Source: Micrococcaceae bacterium (GTDB taxonomy: Bacteria > Actinomycetota > Actinomycetes > Actinomycetales > Micrococcaceae). From it: 7,261 bases of DNA. The stretch covers positions 1 through 7,261 of the forward strand of contig DNHA01000245.1 in assembly GCA_003486025.1 (NCBI GenBank), given 5' to 3'. The notes beneath the pieces were generated by a model. The model was not told where the DNA came from, did no database searches, and was given only the letters and a program-made list of their open reading frames with translations. A program made the translations under genes and the position numbers. Shown here piece after piece: positions 5,013 through 7,261 of the stretch; the stretch's first letter is position 1; each line of letters starts with the position of its first letter.

Positions 5013-6106
5013 TGCGTTATAGCGACTACGACGAATCATCGGTGCGGGTACGCCCGAACAAGAAGGGCACCCGTCCGCGCACCAAAGACCGCCCCGCCTA
5101 TGAAAAGGCAGTGATCGGGCGCATTATCACCGTGGACCGCGGACGCTACACTGCAATTCTGGATGAGGATAGCGCCGCGGAGCGCATCGTCATCGCCGCC
5201 CGCGCGCGCGAACTGCGCCGCCAGGCGATCGTCCCCGGGGATCGGGTGGCGCTGGTGGGAGATACCAGCGGCAAGCCGGACACCCTCGCGCGGCTCGTGC
5301 GGATTGAGGAACGCAGCACGCTGCTGCGGCGCAGCGCCGATGACACCGACGCGACCGAGCGGGTGGTGGTGGCCAACGTGGACAAATTGGTGATCGTGGT
5401 TGCCGCCGCGAACCCCGAACCGCGCACCGGCTTTGTGGATCGTGCGCTGGTAGCCGCCTACGATGCGGGCATTTCCCCGGTCTTGTGCGTGACCAAAGCC
5501 GATGTGAAGGACCCGGCGGAATTCTTGAAGCACTACGAGGGCTTGCCGCTGGACGTGGTGGTCTCGCGGACCACCGGCGCGGAAGCCACCGGCGTGGATG
5601 CGCGCGGCGCCGACGGCTCCAGCGCACGCCTGGCCGTGGGCGCTTTGGATGAGCTCGAAGAACTGCTGGCCGGTTGCGTCTCGGTAGTCATCGGGCATTC
5701 CGGGGTGGGCAAATCCACGCTGGTCAACGCGCTCACCGGCTCCACCAGAGCCACCGGACAGGTGAACTCGGTGACCGGCCGCGGACGCCACACCTCCTCC
5801 AGCGCGCTGGCCTTGCGCCTGGGCGAAGCACCGGGCGGCTGGCTGATCGACACACCGGGCATCCGTTCCTTTGGGCTCGGGCTGGTTGATCCGGACAATA
5901 TCCTGGGGGCCTTCGGCGAACTGGCGCAGATCGCCACGCGCTGCCCGCGCGGCTGCAACCATCAGGCCAACGCCGCAGGCTGCGCCCTGGAAGCCTGGGT
6001 GCAAGACCCCGATACTCCACCGGCGGCAGCCTCCCGGCTTGCCTCGTACCGCCGGCTGATCACCACCGAAGAAATCTCGCATGAAAAGGAGCTGGGCGCG
6101 CTCTAG
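5012..6106 (+). CDS. rsgA: Ribosome small-subunit-dependent GTPase A (RsgA/YjeQ)
   Basis: This is a 364-residue circularly permuted GTPase that binds late 30S precursors and helps complete the decoding centre. An OB-fold N-terminal domain (about residues 30-110, including TVDRGRYTA) precedes the GTPase motifs in permuted order. These are G4 TKAD (161-164), a G5-like VSRTTG (184-189), the P-loop GHSGVGKST (228-236) and G3 DTPG (280-283). A C-terminal zinc finger follows, with Cys311, Cys315, His317 and Cys324 (CPRGCNH...C). Between G5 and the helix before the P-loop there is a Gly/Ala/Ser-rich stretch (190-210) that looks longer than usual. The N-terminus MRYSDYDESSVRVRPNKKG resembles other actinobacterial RsgA starts. 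The ATG overlaps the aroA stop by one base (TAATG), so reinitiation is likely; the upstream SD-like AGGCAGG (5002-5008) is modest. The frame also opens upstream at 4955, but that start would lie well inside aroA. Confidence 0.96.
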   Translation: MRYSDYDESSVRVRPNKKGTRPRTKDRPAYEKAVIGRIITVDRGRYTAILDEDSAAERIVIAARARELRRQAIVPGDRVALVGDTSGKPDTLARLVRIEERSTLLRRSADDTDATERVVVANVDKLVIVVAAANPEPRTGFVDRALVAAYDAGISPVLCVTKADVKDPAEFLKHYEGLPLDVVVSRTTGAEATGVDARGADGSSARLAVGALDELEELLAGCVSVVIGHSGVGKSTLVNALTGSTRATGQVNSVTGRGRHTSSSALALRLGEAPGGWLIDTPGIRSFGLGLVDPDNILGAFGELAQIATRCPRGCNHQANAAGCALEAWVQDPDTPPAAASRLASYRRLITTEEISHEKELGAL

Positions 6107-6118
6107 CGCCAATACCCC

Positions 6119-6913
6119 ATGGCCGAATACACCTTGCAAGAGGACCTCGACTTCGCCTTGATGATGGCGCAGCGGGTCGATGAACTGACCCTGGCCCGCT
6201 ATGGCGCCAACGACCTGCGCGTGGATACCAAACCCGATATGACCCCGGTGACCGATGCCGACCGCGGGGCCGAAGAGCTGATCCTGGCGATGCTCGCCGA
6301 ACACCGCCCGGATGATTCGGTGCTTGGCGAGGAGTTCGGGGTGCATGGCAGCGGATCGCGGCGCTGGGTGATCGACCCGATCGACGGGACGAAGAACTTT
6401 GTGCGCCATGTACCGGTCTGGGCGACGCTGATCGCGCTGCTTATCGACGGCGAACCGGTAGTGGGTGTGGTGTCGGCACCGGCACTCTCCCGGCGCTGGC
6501 ACGCGGCGACCGGAATGGGCGCGTATGCCAGTGAACCGGGGCTCGATGCCCCGCGCCGGCTGCAGGTTTCGCAGGTCGCCGAACTGTCCGATGCTTCGCT
6601 GTCCTACGCTTCGCTCAATGGCTGGAAGGCGCTGGGCAAGCTTGATGATCTGCTCGAACTGCTCGATCAGGCCTGGCGCACCCGCGGCTACGGCGACTTC
6701 TTCTCCTACGCGCTGCTCGCCGAGGGCGCGGTCGACGCGGCCTTCGAACCGGAACTCGAACTCTACGACATGGCCGCCCTGGTACCCTTGGTCCGGGAAG
6801 CCGGCGGAACTTTCACCTCCATCGCCGGCGTCGAAGGCTGCCACGGCGGCAATGCGCTGGCCAGCAACGGCGCGCTGCACCCGCTGATCCTGCCCTACCT
6901 GAACCGCGGCTGA
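6119..6913 (+). CDS. hisN: Histidinol-phosphatase, inositol monophosphatase family (HisN)
   Basis: This is a 264-residue, metal-dependent phosphatase that converts L-histidinol phosphate to L-histidinol in histidine biosynthesis. In actinobacteria this step is done by an IMPase-fold enzyme. The magnesium-site motifs are all present: VTDAD (44-48), GEE (70-72), DPIDGT (86-91, within WVIDPIDGTKNFV) and ELYDMAA (214-220), which takes the place of the family's WDxAA. The blocks DLRVDTKPDMTPVTDADR, PVWATLIALL and RGYGDFFSYALLAEGAVD closely follow mycobacterial HisN as I remember it. That separates it from general inositol-phosphatases, although some side activity is possible. The ATG lies 12 bases after the rsgA stop and has no clear ribosome binding site of its own. 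It is therefore probably translated from the shared operon message by reinitiation or coupling. The next gene starts 2 bases after its TGA. Confidence 0.92.
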   Translation: MAEYTLQEDLDFALMMAQRVDELTLARYGANDLRVDTKPDMTPVTDADRGAEELILAMLAEHRPDDSVLGEEFGVHGSGSRRWVIDPIDGTKNFVRHVPVWATLIALLIDGEPVVGVVSAPALSRRWHAATGMGAYASEPGLDAPRRLQVSQVAELSDASLSYASLNGWKALGKLDDLLELLDQAWRTRGYGDFFSYALLAEGAVDAAFEPELELYDMAALVPLVREAGGTFTSIAGVEGCHGGNALASNGALHPLILPYLNRG

Positions 6914-6915
6914 CC

Positions 6916-7261
6916 ATGCCCGGCCTGCACCCGCACAAGCTGACCACCAGCGAGGAAGACTACCTCAAGGCGCTCTACCTGCTCACCGAATGGGAAGATG
7001 AGCCGGTGGGCACCGGGGCGTTGGCCGACCAGCTGGGCCTGTCCCCCGCTTCGGCCACCTCGATGGTGCAGAAGCTTGCGGTCAAAGGCCTGGTCGATCA
7101 TATTCCGCGCGGCGCCATCTCATTGAGCGAGATCGGGCGGCGCGAGGCTCTGCGCATGGTGCGCCGGCACCGGATCATCGAAACTTTCCTGCGTGATGAG
7201 CTCGGATATGACTGGGACGAGGTGCACGATGAGGCTGAAGCGCTGGAGCACACCGTCACCC
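6916..7261 (+). CDS. mntR: Metal-dependent DtxR-family regulator, MntR type; 3' end cut by window edge
   Basis: The first 115 codons are present, starting at ATG 6916, two bases after the hisN stop (TGA-CC-ATG). The N-terminal winged helix-turn-helix includes EEDYLKALYLLTEW and VGTGALADQLGLSPASATSMVQKL. The dimerisation/metal-binding domain follows with MVRRHRIIETFLRDELGYDWDEVHDEAEALEH (given here as separate motifs: His85, Glu89, His104, Glu108, Glu111, His112). Compared with iron-sensing DtxR/IdeR, the metal-site methionine is Asp15 and the cysteine is Glu108. These are the manganese-selective ligands of MntR, and the sequence resembles M. tuberculosis MntR from memory. Bacillus MntR Glu11 is Lys18 here, so the site is not identical. 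It probably represses manganese uptake genes when Mn2+ is plentiful. The C-terminal part, including any SH3-like domain, is outside the window. Confidence 0.88.
   Translation, partial: MPGLHPHKLTTSEEDYLKALYLLTEWEDEPVGTGALADQLGLSPASATSMVQKLAVKGLVDHIPRGAISLSEIGRREALRMVRRHRIIETFLRDELGYDWDEVHDEAEALEHTVT

Noticed and set aside
6086..6091. AAGGAG as ribosome binding site for hisN
   Set aside because: It is 27 bases from ATG 6119, too far to act directly, and no start codon lies at the right distance.
5036..6880. 614-codon open frame on the minus strand opposite rsgA and hisN
   Set aside because: It is a codon-bias shadow of two clearly homologous plus-strand genes; the translation is rich in Gly/His/Arg/Gln and has no recognisable domain.
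1..7261. Mobile elements, CRISPR arrays, tRNA/rRNA genes, phage or defence genes
   Set aside because: None seen; the gene order and composition look like stable core chromosome.

Overview
The window is high-GC actinobacterial chromosome. The gene content and the protein sequences (multifunctional oxoglutarate decarboxylase Kgd, a SigR/SigH-type sigma factor with its zinc anti-sigma factor, actinobacterial AroA and HisN, the 24-residue ribosomal protein bL37, and an MntR close to the mycobacterial one as I remember it) point to the Micrococcales. An Arthrobacter/Glutamicibacter-like member of the Micrococcaceae is my best guess. This is an inference from recalled family features, not a database result.

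Layout. Bases 1-1477 hold the C-terminal 491 codons of kgd, followed by a strong intrinsic terminator. A TTG-started SGNH/GDSL-like gene (1645-2250) comes next and appears to have lost all the usual catalytic residues. A 24-codon gene for bL37 (2372-2446) follows, with a strong ribosome binding site, and faces the sigR-rsrA pair on the minus strand (3548 to 2536). A symmetric bidirectional terminator lies between the two convergent units. From the sigR-aroA divergent region rightwards, a tight plus-strand block runs aroA (to 5012), rsgA (5012-6106), hisN (6119-6913) and mntR (6916 to the window edge). The gaps or overlaps are 1 to 12 bases, so this is probably one operon.

How the genes work together. 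SigR and RsrA form the thiol-oxidative-stress switch: RsrA holds SigR through a zinc-thiol centre and releases it on oxidation. A perfect GGAAT-N18-GTT promoter upstream of sigR implies positive autoregulation. It starts the transcript almost exactly at an upstream GTG, which suggests a stress-induced longer SigR isoform. The divergent operon joins aromatic amino acid synthesis (AroA), 30S subunit maturation (RsgA), histidine synthesis (HisN) and manganese-responsive regulation (MntR).

Most of the window is ordinary conserved core genome. I see no mobile element, CRISPR array, tRNA or rRNA. The points worth a second look are the missing canonical start codon of aroA, the inverted repeat inside the sigR promoter, the near-leaderless long SigR form, and the catalytically degenerate SGNH-like protein.
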